Source: Nocardia vinacea NBRC 16497 | GTDB lineage: Bacteria; Actinomycetota; Actinomycetes; Mycobacteriales; Mycobacteriaceae | Assembly (NCBI RefSeq): GCF_000308835.1 | Contig: NZ_BAGN01000018.1 | Location: forward strand, 1-47,774 | DNA length: 47,774 nt | Direction of reading: 5' to 3' | In this document: positions 1 to 8,660 of the stretch, piece by piece | How positions within the stretch are numbered: the stretch's first letter is position 1 | How the letters are laid out: each line of letters opens with the position of its first letter | Made by a program: the position numbers and the translations under genes | The notes under the pieces: generated by a model | What the model was told of the DNA's origin: nothing | The model's input: the letters and a program-made list of their open reading frames with translations, nothing else | Database searches by the model: none

Positions 1-1
1 G

Positions 2-556
2 ATTCAGGGGATGGCGGCGTTCGTTGATCCGTGGGGGCGGCCGCTATTGGGGGTGCGGCGGGCGGTGACCAGGCAGTTGTGTGTCGATATCGGGTTGACG
101 CCGTTCGAGGATCCGCATAATTCGGCGGCGGAGTTCACCAGGGTTCGGTTGCGAAATGAGGTTCTGCCGCTGCTGGAGCAGGTGCTCGGGGGTGGGGTCG
201 CGGGGGCGCTGGCGCGGACGGCCGAGCAGTTGCGCGATGACGGTGCGGTATTGGATGCGCTGGCCGATGAGTTGTTGCGGGCCGCGAGTACCGGTCCGGC
301 GAGTAATGGCCTGACCCTCTCGATCGAGACCCTCGCCACTGCCCCCGCGGCCTTGCGTCGGCGCGCAATCCGTGCCTGGTTGCTGGCCGGTGGCGCTAAA
401 GCCCTGACCAACAAGCATTTACAGGCGGTTGACGAATTGATTACCGCATGGCGCGGGCAGGGCGGCGTCGCGGTGGGTGGCGGGCAGCCGGGACGCAGGT
501 TGGTCGCGGCGCGCGAACATGGCAGGCTGACTTTGCGTCTGCAAGGGAGCCGATGA
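2..556 (+). CDS. tilS: tRNA(Ile)-lysidine synthase, C-terminal part (cut by window edge)
   Basis: The reading frame is open from the first bases of the window (codons from base 2) to a TGA at 554-556, so the 5' part of the gene lies outside. TilS attaches lysine to C34 of the CAU-anticodon tRNA-Ile, using ATP, so that it reads AUA codons. The N-terminal PP-loop ATPase domain is missing here. What is visible is the DPHN segment, the FTRVRLRNEVLPLLE segment and the following helical ALARTAEQLRDD stretch, all typical of the central TilS region, and then a short C-terminal domain. hpt follows in the same direction, as it does in mycobacteria. Confidence 0.93.
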   Translation: MQGMAAFVDPWGRPLLGVRRAVTRQLCVDIGLTPFEDPHNSAAEFTRVRLRNEVLPLLEQVLGGGVAGALARTAEQLRDDGAVLDALADELLRAASTGPASNGLTLSIETLATAPAALRRRAIRAWLLAGGAKALTNKHLQAVDELITAWRGQGGVAVGGGQPGRRLVAAREHGRLTLRLQGSR

Positions 557-590
557 CACATAATGGATCGGCCGGGGAGACACCCGCGGC

Positions 591-705
591 GTGAGCGACG
601 GGCCCGGAGGCGGTAGCGCTTGGACTAGCTCAGTCGGCCGAAGGCCGCCCGTTGAGGGTGGCGGTGGGCGACGGGCGGGCCCACGGAGGGCCCCGGGAAC
701 GCCGC
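591..705 (+). repeat. split copy of the ~70-bp dispersed repeat (family R70)
   Basis: Bases 591-618 (a GAGCGACGGG..GGAGGCGGTAGCG string) match the left half of the repeats found inside the amidase (7003) and the SDR (10880). Bases 680-705 (CCACGGAGGGCCCCGGGAAC plus GCCGC) match the right half. About 60 bp of unrelated, very GC-rich DNA separates the halves. The copy fills most of the tilS-hpt gap, which otherwise holds only the hpt ribosome-binding site. Confidence 0.6.
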
Positions 706-736
706 TGAGACAACACCGGAAGGGAAACCAACTGAC

Positions 737-1294
737 GTGTACGAGGGCGATATCGCGTCGGTGCTGATCACCGAGGAACAGATCGCGGCCAAGACCCAGG
801 AGTTGGCCGAGCTGATTGCCAAGCGTTATCCGGCCGACGCCCCCGAGGGGGATCTGTTGCTGGTCGGCGTGCTCAAGGGCGCCATCTTCTTCATGACCGA
901 TCTCGCCAAGGCGCTGTCGATTCCCACCCAGATGGAATTCATGGCCGTCTCCTCCTACGGCTCGTCCACCTCGTCCTCCGGTGTCGTGCGCATCATGAAG
1001 GACCTGGACAAGGACATCGCGGGCCGCAATGTGCTGATCGTCGAGGACATCATCGACTCCGGTCTCACGCTGTCCTGGCTCAAGCGCAATCTGTCCACCC
1101 GCAATCCGGCCTCGCTCGAGGTCGTCACCCTGCTACGCAAGCCGGACGCGCTACGCACCCACGTGGAAGTCGCGCACGTCGGCTTCGATATTCCGAACGA
1201 ATTCGTCGTCGGCTACGGCCTCGACTATGCCGAGCGCTACCGCGACCTGCCGTATATCGGCACACTCGATCCGAAGGTCTACGGCGGCGCGTAA
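737..1294 (+). CDS. hpt: hypoxanthine(-guanine) phosphoribosyltransferase
   Basis: Purine salvage enzyme that makes IMP or GMP from hypoxanthine or guanine and PRPP in the cytosol. At 185 aa it has the usual length. The PRPP-binding signature [14 protein letters not shown] is at residues 99-112, the LKG loop at 46-48, and the flexible SSYGSST segment near 72. The start is GTG at 737, about eight bases after an AAGGGAAA ribosome-binding site. Directly downstream of tilS, as in mycobacteria. The next gene converges and its stop codon begins on the base after the hpt stop. Confidence 0.96.
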   Translation: MYEGDIASVLITEEQIAAKTQELAELIAKRYPADAPEGDLLLVGVLKGAIFFMTDLAKALSIPTQMEFMAVSSYGSSTSSSGVVRIMKDLDKDIAGRNVLIVEDIIDSGLTLSWLKRNLSTRNPASLEVVTLLRKPDALRTHVEVAHVGFDIPNEFVVGYGLDYAERYRDLPYIGTLDPKVYGGA

Positions 1295-2008
1295 TCAGGG
1301 CAGCATAGCGAATATCGTTGCGGGCGAACCGGACCCACCGCTGTACAGCGCACCGCCGACCAATACCCAGGCACCGGTGACGGGTAGTTCGGCGAGATTC
1401 GCCAGACATTCCAAGCTGATCCGATGTTCGCGATACAGCAGCTTCGACACCTCATAGGTGTCGTCGGTCCCCAGATCGGGTCCGAACGTATCGATGCCGA
1501 GCGCGCCACGCCGCCCCAGCCGCCCGGTCCGCAATAGCCATTTGACCGTCTCGACCGCGAATCCCGGTTGGTGATCGGCATCTTCGCCGGTTCCGATGAA
1601 TTCCGGCGTCCCCCATTTCTCGTCCCACCCGGTCCAGGCAACCACCGCCGAACCCTCGGGTATCCGCCCGTGCCGACCCTCCCACTCCCGCAGATCACCG
1701 ATATCGATCGCGTAATCCCGATCGTTCGCACATTGGTCCCGCACGTCGATCTTCACCGCGGGCAACAAGAGATCTTCGAGATCCAATTCGTCGGCGGCCA
1801 GTCCGTCGGCATGGAAGTGGATGGGTGCGCCCCAATGGGTTCCGGTGTGCTCGCCCTGCTGGATATGGCGCAGGTAATAACCGTCGTTCGCGACCGTCGC
1901 GACAATATCGGTCCGGAATTCGGGGTCGCCGGGAAACAGCGGCGCCGTCGCCGGATCGTGGACATGGGAAAGGCTGACCAGCCGTCCGAACGGCCGCGAG
2001 CCGGTCAT
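1295..2008 (-). CDS. cyclase-family (kynurenine formamidase-like) hydrolase
   Basis: 237-aa protein of the metal-dependent cyclase family (PF04199), which includes kynurenine formamidase and isatin hydrolase. The signature region reads HTGTHWGAPIHF, with H54, H58 and H64. The family consensus is HxGTHxDxPxH. Here the Asp is Gly60, which removes one expected metal ligand, so either the site uses another residue or this is a variant subfamily. The ATG at 2006-2008 overlaps the stop of the upstream kinase-like gene by 4 bp (ATGA), so the two are translationally coupled. It ends the three-gene minus-strand operon with the two kinase-like genes. The substrate cannot be read from the sequence. Confidence 0.85.
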   Translation of the reverse strand: MTGSRPFGRLVSLSHVHDPATAPLFPGDPEFRTDIVATVANDGYYLRHIQQGEHTGTHWGAPIHFHADGLAADELDLEDLLLPAVKIDVRDQCANDRDYAIDIGDLREWEGRHGRIPEGSAVVAWTGWDEKWGTPEFIGTGEDADHQPGFAVETVKWLLRTGRLGRRGALGIDTFGPDLGTDDTYEVSKLLYREHRISLECLANLAELPVTGAWVLVGGALYSGGSGSPATIFAMLP

Positions 2009-4242
2009 CGCTTCCGCTGCGGAATCGCACGTGCCAAGGCCAACAGATCGGCCTCGAGCATCCGGAACAACCGATACGTGAGCACGAATGCCAGGATGCC
2101 ACCCACGCTGAGCACCCGCACCGAAACAATCACCAAATCCAGATCGGCGGCCTCGACGAAGGTCGCGCTGGCCACGCCGAGCAGCGGCACCGATGCGGCG
2201 ACGCCCAGATAGAAGTTTCCGCGCTTGGCGAGTTTGCGCAGCTGCTCCTCGTCCTCGGCGCCGATACCACCGCGCACAAGCAGCTGTGGATAAATCGAAC
2301 GCACCGCGTAAACCATGATCGGGAAGAACGGATACGCCAGCGCGATCGCGGCGCACACCACCTGCGCGGCGAAGAAATGCAGAAAGGTCGCGCGCGGTAG
2401 CTCGACCCCGAAGAAGACCGGTGCCAAAGGCCACACCAGCCCGGCGAGCAGCCAGAACCCGAACGGCACCCAGACCGCCCAGTCACCCATCTGCAGGGTG
2501 TCGCGCCGGGCGGCAGCCAGGGTGCGCGGTGAGTATTCGCGGCCGCGGGCCAGGCGGAATCCGATGGTCAGCGGGCGTCGGGTGAGGAAAAGCAGCAGTA
2601 ATCCGGCCATCGGAAAGGCGATGAGATTTGTGATCAGGCCGCCCGTGGCGAACCGTTCCTGGTCGGTCGCCGTCATCCGATCGATGATCAGTGAGTTGTT
2701 CAGGTTGATGTTGTAGACGCTGGCGAGGAAATTCGGCACGCCGACGCACAGCGTGAGGATCGGTATGAGCCAGCCGCGCGACCGGTACGCCAGGCTGGTC
2801 GGTGCCGGATCGACCAATTCCCTGGCGCGCTCGTCGAGGCACAGATCCAGTTGCGCGGCGAGTTCGGCGCCATTGCGCCAGCGGCGCTGCGGATCGGCCC
2901 GCAGACACTCCAGCAGCACCCGCCGCAGCGCGCTCGGGGTGTCCGCGGGCAGCGTATCCGCGGTGACGCCGCGCTCGCGCAGGGCGACCATGGTCGCGAT
3001 GGTTTCGGCGCGGGCGCCCGGATCGGCGGGAATCGGCGGGTCGTCGAACGGCATCGTGCCGGTGAGCAGTTCCCACAGCAGCGCGCCGAGGGAGTAGATA
3101 TCGCTGCTCGGGCCGGGCGGCGGTGCGGCCGGATCGAGGAGTTCGGCGAGCTGTTCAGGGGAGCGGTACGGCAGCGAATCCGGTTCGGCGGCAAGCGGAT
3201 TCGTCGCCGTGCGAGGTGCCGCCGTACGCGCGGCGAAATCGGCGAACTTGGGAATACCCTCCGCGGTGAACAGCACATTCGCCGGTTTGATATCGCGATG
3301 CAGTACGCCCTGCTGCTCGGCGTAATTGAGCGCGTCGGCCAGTCGTCTGCCTATCCAGGCCACCGTCTCCGGCCAGCTGAGTGCGGCGATTTCGGCGCGC
3401 ACACTCGAATCCGACGGCCGGATCTCGCCCCTGGCCTCCATGGCGGCATCGATGGCACGCAGCAGCAGGGCGCCGCCTTCGGATTCCGGGCCGCGGCGCC
3501 GCTCGGCGAGCACTCCGGCCGCCGTACCACCGGGCAGGTACTGCATGTAGACCAGCCGGGTCGATGCGGGGGCCTCCGGTGCCGCGGACGGTGCGGCAGT
3601 GACCAGGCGCTGATCGAAAACGCGCACCAGATGCGGATGATCCAGTTGCGCCATGCTGTGCCCGCCGGCCGCGCGACCCGCCGAAAGCCGCACGGCGACG
3701 AGACGTTGCATGGAACGCTGCCTGGCGAGGAAGACCCGGCCGAGGGTGCCGGTGCCCAGATCGGTGAGCAGATCGAAGTCATCGATCCGATGACCCGGCG
3801 CCAGCCCCGCGACCAGCGCGACGCCGCGTTCGATATCGGCCGCGGAATCGTCGTCGGCGTAAACGGCCAGCCGCGCGCGCACATCCTGCGCCAGCTCCGG
3901 ATATTCGGCGAGGAAATCTGCCAGTTCCAGCGAGCCGTACCGGCGTCGGGCCAGGAACTCCTCGCAGAGCAGATCGACCAAATCCGCACTGTGCCCGACC
4001 TCGGGAAATTCCTTGCGGTACTCGGCGATGCGTTTGCCGAGTCCCTCCCGATCCCAGCGGTGCCGCAGATCGATGCGGACCAGATCGGTGAGTACCGCCA
4101 GCCGCACCTGGGTGCCGTCAGGGATGTACTCGGCGATCGGAGGTGGGTCGGTCCGCTCGCCTCGCAGGCAGTGCTGCCAATCTTCGGTAAATCTGGTTAT
4201 GGGGTCGGTCTCGCCTCGATCCGCGAAATCGGCAGCTGTCAC
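2005..4242 (-). CDS. membrane-anchored Ser/Thr kinase-like protein, probable pseudokinase
   Basis: 745 aa. Residues 1-140 form a helical N-terminal region shared with the next gene. The kinase domain spans about 154-465: glycine-rich loop GTGTLGRV (163-170), HRD at 315-317 and SPE at 361-363. The invariant beta-3 lysine is Arg185 (VAVR) and the DFG motif is DFA (335-337). From residue 490 to the end there are about five or six hydrophobic segments. It is a diverged paralogue of the upstream gene (4239-6806), which keeps the lysine. GTG start, overlapping the upstream stop by 4 bp. Loss of the Lys and the Gly suggests a catalytically dead or weak partner of the neighbouring kinase. That role is inference. 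Confidence 0.85.
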   Translation of the reverse strand: MTAADFADRGETDPITRFTEDWQHCLRGERTDPPPIAEYIPDGTQVRLAVLTDLVRIDLRHRWDREGLGKRIAEYRKEFPEVGHSADLVDLLCEEFLARRRYGSLELADFLAEYPELAQDVRARLAVYADDDSAADIERGVALVAGLAPGHRIDDFDLLTDLGTGTLGRVFLARQRSMQRLVAVRLSAGRAAGGHSMAQLDHPHLVRVFDQRLVTAAPSAAPEAPASTRLVYMQYLPGGTAAGVLAERRRGPESEGGALLLRAIDAAMEARGEIRPSDSSVRAEIAALSWPETVAWIGRRLADALNYAEQQGVLHRDIKPANVLFTAEGIPKFADFAARTAAPRTATNPLAAEPDSLPYRSPEQLAELLDPAAPPPGPSSDIYSLGALLWELLTGTMPFDDPPIPADPGARAETIATMVALRERGVTADTLPADTPSALRRVLLECLRADPQRRWRNGAELAAQLDLCLDERARELVDPAPTSLAYRSRGWLIPILTLCVGVPNFLASVYNINLNNSLIIDRMTATDQERFATGGLITNLIAFPMAGLLLLFLTRRPLTIGFRLARGREYSPRTLAAARRDTLQMGDWAVWVPFGFWLLAGLVWPLAPVFFGVELPRATFLHFFAAQVVCAAIALAYPFFPIMVYAVRSIYPQLLVRGGIGAEDEEQLRKLAKRGNFYLGVAASVPLLGVASATFVEAADLDLVIVSVRVLSVGGILAFVLTYRLFRMLEADLLALARAIPQRKR

Positions 4243-6806
4243 GATCGCGGCTCCGGCACGACGGACCGGCCGCGCTTCTGGTTCGCCGAAACATGTTCGC
4301 GGTCAAGGGAATCCACTGGCGCGACGATACGCTCCAGTGCACGCAGATCGGCCTCCAGCGCCCGGAAGAGCAGGTAGGAGCCGATGAACGCGATGATGCC
4401 GCCCACACAGAGCACGCGCACCGCGGCGATCACCATCGGAATATCGTCGGGTGGCAGGAAGGTCACGCCCGCCACCGCGAGCAGCGGCACCGAGGCCGCG
4501 ACCGCCAGATATCCGTTGGCGCGGCGATCCAGGCCGCGCAGCCACACCGCGTCCTCGGTGCTGATCTCCCCGTGCCGCAGGAAGATCGGATAGATGCAGC
4601 GGACCATGAAGAAGCACACCAGGAAGAACGGGTACGCCATCGCGATCGCGCCGCACACCACGATCGAGGTGAGGAAGTGCACCACCGCGCGAGCGGGCAC
4701 GTCCCCGGCCGCCAATTGCAGCGCGATCGGGAAGGTGAATCCGGCGATCACCCACAGCGAGAAGACCACCCACACTGCTCGGTCGCCGAACAGCAGGGAA
4801 TCCGCCCTGGCCAGCCGCAGCGTCTCGGCATCGTAGCGGCGGTGGCGGCGCAGCCCGTGCGGCACCGTGAGCATTCTTCGGGACAGATAGAGGATCAGCG
4901 TCGCCCCGAGCGGGAAGAAGATTCCGTTCACCACGGTGGTGATGATCATGAAGGTGCGCCCGGCGTCCTCGGGGAGCCGGTCCACGATCAGATGCTGGTT
5001 GTGCTGGATGTTGTATGCCGAGGCGAGGATATTCGGGATGCCGATGGCCAGCGACACGATCACCAGCCGCCACGACCGCAACTTCAGCCGCCAACTGCCG
5101 GGCGGTGGGTCGACCAGATCCCTGGCCCTCGGGTCCATGCACAGGTCGAACTGCTTGGCCAGCACCCCGCCATTGGCCCAGCGCAGTGTCCGGTCCGATT
5201 CCAGACAGGTCAGCAGCACCCGCCGCAAAGCCGCCGGACAGTTCGCCGGAACTCGTTGCAGCGCAGCATCATCCACCCCGGAGGTGCGGCGTTCCAGCAT
5301 GCCCTCCAGCGCCGTATCGTCGCCGTGGTCGGTCGCGGTCGCGGTGGAATCGTCGAACGGCTTCGCACCGGTGAGCAATTCCCACAGGACTACGCCGAGG
5401 GCGTAGATATCGGAACGGGTATCCAGATCCTCGGCCGTACGCTCGCGGCCGGGATGGCAGGCCTCCAACTGTTCGGGCGACATATACGCCAGCGAGCCGC
5501 CGAAATAGGCCACCGGACTGGTGCCGGCCACATTGCGGCTGAAGCTGATATTGAAATCGGCCAGTTTCGGTACTGCCTCGGCGGTGAGCAGGATATTGGC
5601 CGGTTTCACGTCGCGGTGCAGCACGCCGTGCGCGGCGGCGTATTCCAGCGCCTCGGCCACTCTGCGGCCCAGCCAGGCCACGGTCTCCGGCCAGCTGAGT
5701 CCGGCTATCTCGGCGCGCACGCTGGAATCGGTCGGGCGGATTTCGCCCTTCTCCTCCATGGCCGCGTCGACCGCGTCGAGCAGCAGTTGTCCGCTGCGTT
5801 CGGCGGGTGGGGTCGCGCGCACCCAGCGCAGCACCCCGAGCAGTGTGCCGCCGGGCAGGAACTGCATGTACAGCAGCCGCAGTCGGCGCATGGCCGGATC
5901 GCGGGCGTCATCGGAGCCGAGTAGCCGCTGATCGAAGACGCGCACGATGTAGTCGTGGTCGAGCTGGGCCAGGGTCTGCGGTTCGGTGCCGTGGTCGGCG
6001 GAGATTTTCACCGCGACCAAGCGCTGCATTGATCGCTGCCTGGCCAGGAATACCCGGGCGAATGCGCCGCTGCCGAGTCCGGTGAGCAGATCGAAGTCGT
6101 CGATGGACTGGCCGACCTCGATCCGGTCGAGGGCGTCGAATTTCCCCGGACCGGTTCCGATTGTGGTCGGAATGGCGGTCGCCGTCTCGGTCGAATCGGC
6201 GGTGGCACGAGTCACGTCAGTATTACGAGTGGACTCCTGGGTTCGGTTCAGCCCGACAGTTTGGTCGGCTTGGACGGTCCGGCTCAGTTCGGCCGCCGCG
6301 CGGGTATTGGCGAACTCGGTAAGCACCGAATCCTCGAGCGCCGCCCGGCGGGTGCTCTGGTCGATGTCGTCGGCATTGAGCAGAGCGCGCAATTCCGCCG
6401 CTTGTTCCGGATATTCCCGCAGATAATCCTTCGGATCGACACGTTCACCGCTGTGTCTGCGGATGACGAACTCTTCGTACACCAAACCGGCCGGAATGCC
6501 GCCCGGTTCGAGTTCCGGAAACTCGGCGCAGTAGTCGAAAAGCCGTTTGCGCGGCGTCGGCGTCTCGGGGAGCCGGATCCAGCGATGTCGCAGGTCGACG
6601 CGGATCAATTCGATCAGGGCGGCCCGGCGCAGGGATTCGGCATCGGGAAGAAAGTCGGCGATCTCCGGTGGCCGGCGCGCCGATTCCCATGCGGTCGAGA
6701 AGGCCTCGACCACGTCGTTCTCGGTATGCGACGGCGGCTCGTCCCAGTCTCTGGTCGGCTCGGTGCCGAGATCGGTTCGGTGCGTATTTTCAGGATCAGC
6801 ACTCAT
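4239..6806 (-). CDS. membrane-anchored Ser/Thr protein kinase (PknB-like catalytic domain)
   Basis: 855 aa. The N-terminal region (1-150) is shared with the downstream paralogue and is followed by a low-complexity Thr-rich linker (about 180-215). The kinase domain spans about 234-560: glycine-rich loop LGSGAFARV, catalytic Lys267 (VAVK), HRD 397-399 (HRDVKPANIL), DFN 417-419 in place of DFG, and SPE 443-445. DFN is common in some bacterial PknB-type kinases, so activity is plausible. The C-terminal third has about six membrane segments and no PASTA repeats, so the fold is not that of cell-wall-sensing PknB. The ATG at 6804-6806 begins the operon. The amidase is divergent across about 180 bp. 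Confidence 0.88.
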   Translation of the reverse strand: MSADPENTHRTDLGTEPTRDWDEPPSHTENDVVEAFSTAWESARRPPEIADFLPDAESLRRAALIELIRVDLRHRWIRLPETPTPRKRLFDYCAEFPELEPGGIPAGLVYEEFVIRRHSGERVDPKDYLREYPEQAAELRALLNADDIDQSTRRAALEDSVLTEFANTRAAAELSRTVQADQTVGLNRTQESTRNTDVTRATADSTETATAIPTTIGTGPGKFDALDRIEVGQSIDDFDLLTGLGSGAFARVFLARQRSMQRLVAVKISADHGTEPQTLAQLDHDYIVRVFDQRLLGSDDARDPAMRRLRLLYMQFLPGGTLLGVLRWVRATPPAERSGQLLLDAVDAAMEEKGEIRPTDSSVRAEIAGLSWPETVAWLGRRVAEALEYAAAHGVLHRDVKPANILLTAEAVPKLADFNISFSRNVAGTSPVAYFGGSLAYMSPEQLEACHPGRERTAEDLDTRSDIYALGVVLWELLTGAKPFDDSTATATDHGDDTALEGMLERRTSGVDDAALQRVPANCPAALRRVLLTCLESDRTLRWANGGVLAKQFDLCMDPRARDLVDPPPGSWRLKLRSWRLVIVSLAIGIPNILASAYNIQHNQHLIVDRLPEDAGRTFMIITTVVNGIFFPLGATLILYLSRRMLTVPHGLRRHRRYDAETLRLARADSLLFGDRAVWVVFSLWVIAGFTFPIALQLAAGDVPARAVVHFLTSIVVCGAIAMAYPFFLVCFFMVRCIYPIFLRHGEISTEDAVWLRGLDRRANGYLAVAASVPLLAVAGVTFLPPDDIPMVIAAVRVLCVGGIIAFIGSYLLFRALEADLRALERIVAPVDSLDREHVSANQKRGRSVVPEPRS

Positions 6807-6986
6807 TTTTCGGACCTACCTGCTGAGCGGATGTCGAGTATCCGCAGTGGCCGTTCGGTGGATGTGCCGCTGAATTTCCGCCACACCCGACGACATCGTC
6901 CCCCGAGCAGTAATCGAAATGATAACTTGCGCCACAACAGCGGATCACCCGATTTCGACAACGATGCGACGGGGAAGAACCAGCAC

Positions 6987-8660
6987 ATGAACAACACTGC
7001 GGCGCGAGCGACGGGCGCGGAGGCGGTAGCGGAGCGGGACCACGGAGTAACCGGGGAGCGCCGCAAATCGGACTCGGTGCGAGCAGCGGGCGCGGAAGTA
7101 GCCGAGCGCGACCACGGAACAACCCGGGAGCAGCGCTGTAAATCGAATACCGTGACGGCCGCGGCGGGTGGCGTCGCGGCGGCGGATTCGACAGCGACGG
7201 ATTCGACCGCTCCGGAGGCTGCTGAAGCTCCGGAGGTGCAGGCCGCCCGTGGGGTCGCGGTGGGCGGGACCGACGCCGTGCATGCTTCGATGGACTCCAG
7301 CATGCCACGCGAATCCGGCCTGTCACGAGGTCCGGCGGCGGCAATCGCGGCGAGTGTGCGTGACGGCTCGCTGACGCCGACCGAAACCGTCGATACCGCC
7401 CTGGATCTGATCGCCGCCGAGAACCGAAAGACGAATGCGTTCACGGTCGTTCGCTCCGCTAAGGCACGGGCCGAGGCACTCGCGCTGGAACAGCGTTCCG
7501 ATCTGGATCTGCTGCCGCTGGCGGGTGTGCCCATCGCGATAAAACACAACATCGCGGTCGAGGGTGAATCGATCCTCGCCGGTTCCACCGCGACCGATAC
7601 CCGTCCGGCAACCGCCGACCATCCGGTCGTGCGCAGGTTGCGGGACGCGGGTGCGGTGGTGGTCGGGCTGACCGCGGTCCCCGAACTGGGCCTGTGGGGC
7701 ACGACCGAGAGCGAGGGCCGCATCGGTCGGAACCCGTGGAATTCCGCCCGTAGCTCCGGTGGCTCGTCCGGCGGCTCGGCCGCGGCCGTGGCGGCCGGGT
7801 TGGTGCCGGTGGCGCACGGCAACGACGGGCTCGGTTCGGTGCGCATTCCCGCGGCCTGCTGCGGGGTGTTCGGGATCAAGCCGGGGCGGCATACCGTGCC
7901 CGCCGAGGTAGGCGTCGATTCCTGGTCCGGAATGGTCGAAAACGGTGTGCTCGCGACGACAGTCGGCGATGCCGCGCTCATGCTGTCTGTGCTGGCCGCG
8001 CGCCCGGACCTAGCCGAGTTGGAGCCGCCGGGCCGACTACGCATCGGGCTGGCCGTGGCGCCACCGTCCCGGATGTTCCGGGTCGATCGGCACTGGACCG
8101 CGGCGGCCCGCACCGCTGCTTCGGCCGCCGCCGCGGCCGGGCACCTGGTGGAATCGGTGACACTGCCCTACGGCGAATCGCTCGTTTCGGTCGGCCTGCG
8201 CTGGTTGGCCTGCGGCGCGCGTGAGGCCGCGAATCTCATCCGCCCCGAACGTCTGCAGCGGCGCACCCGCCGCCACATCGCACTCGGTCGGCTCGTCCAG
8301 CGGCTGCGGCTGGTGCGCCCGGCCCAGGTGGACCGGGTCGAGGCGCAACTGCTGGACTTCTTCGAGCGCTACCACGTGGTGATCACCCCGACGCTCGCCG
8401 CGCCGCCGCCGCGGGCCAGGGCCTGGCACACCCTGGGGTGGCTCGCGAATGTTGTTGTCAGCGCTCGGTATTCACCGTTCACACCGCTGTGGAATCTGGT
8501 CGGCTGGCCCGCCGCGTCGATCCCGATGGGAATGCACCCGAGATCCAAAACACCGGTCGCCGCGCAACTGACGGCACCGCCCGGCAGTGAATCGATCCTG
8601 CTGCGCCTCGCGGCTCAACTCGAGTCGATCCACCCCTGGAAGCGAACGGTGAACGATTAA
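6987..8660 (+). CDS. amidase-signature family hydrolase with repeat-derived N-terminus
   Basis: 557 aa. The amidase domain starts near residue 112 and carries the Ser-cisSer-Lys triad: K186 (AIKHN), cis-Ser261 in SSGGSSGGSA, and the nucleophile Ser284 in GSVRIPA. Such enzymes hydrolyse carboxamides; the substrate is unknown. The ATG at 6987 has GGGGAAG about 10 bases upstream. Residues 5-55 are encoded by two tandem copies of the ~70-bp dispersed repeat, and 60-110 are low complexity and Ala-rich, so about 110 residues precede the conserved fold. ATG at 7290 (MDSSMPRES) is an alternative start that would exclude the repeat. The gene converges on the LysR gene and overlaps it by 4 bp. Confidence 0.88.
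   Translation: MNNTAARATGAEAVAERDHGVTGERRKSDSVRAAGAEVAERDHGTTREQRCKSNTVTAAAGGVAAADSTATDSTAPEAAEAPEVQAARGVAVGGTDAVHASMDSSMPRESGLSRGPAAAIAASVRDGSLTPTETVDTALDLIAAENRKTNAFTVVRSAKARAEALALEQRSDLDLLPLAGVPIAIKHNIAVEGESILAGSTATDTRPATADHPVVRRLRDAGAVVVGLTAVPELGLWGTTESEGRIGRNPWNSARSSGGSSGGSAAAVAAGLVPVAHGNDGLGSVRIPAACCGVFGIKPGRHTVPAEVGVDSWSGMVENGVLATTVGDAALMLSVLAARPDLAELEPPGRLRIGLAVAPPSRMFRVDRHWTAAARTAASAAAAAGHLVESVTLPYGESLVSVGLRWLACGAREAANLIRPERLQRRTRRHIALGRLVQRLRLVRPAQVDRVEAQLLDFFERYHVVITPTLAAPPPRARAWHTLGWLANVVVSARYSPFTPLWNLVGWPAASIPMGMHPRSKTPVAAQLTAPPGSESILLRLAAQLESIHPWKRTVND
7003..7071 (+). repeat. R70 repeat, first copy inside the amidase gene
   Basis: Runs from GCGAGCGACGGG through GACCACGGAG to GCCGCAAATC. 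Read in frame it gives RATGAEAVAERDHG and RRKSDS. It is closely related to the next copy (7079) and to the SDR copy (10815-10880). Confidence 0.7.
7079..7147 (+). repeat. R70 repeat, second (diverged) copy inside the amidase gene
   Basis: Tandem to the first copy about 8 bp away. Read in the same frame it gives RAAGAEVAERDHG and CKSNT. It is diverged at the DNA level (GTAAATC for GCAAATC, CCGAGCGCG for GGAGCGGG) but keeps an open frame. Confidence 0.65.

Noticed and set aside
621..645. tRNA-like start (GGACTAGCTCAGTCGG)
   Set aside because: The D-arm-like string has no matching acceptor, anticodon arm or GGTTCGAATCC T-arm downstream.
2851..5924. Long plus-strand frames across the kinase genes (2851-4377 and 4293-5924)
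   Set aside because: Mirror frames of the two minus-strand kinase genes, rich in Arg, His and Gln and without recognisable domains.
6261..6986. Upstream extension of the amidase frame
   Set aside because: It runs antisense through the kinase gene and the divergent promoter region; ATG 6987 has a ribosome-binding site.
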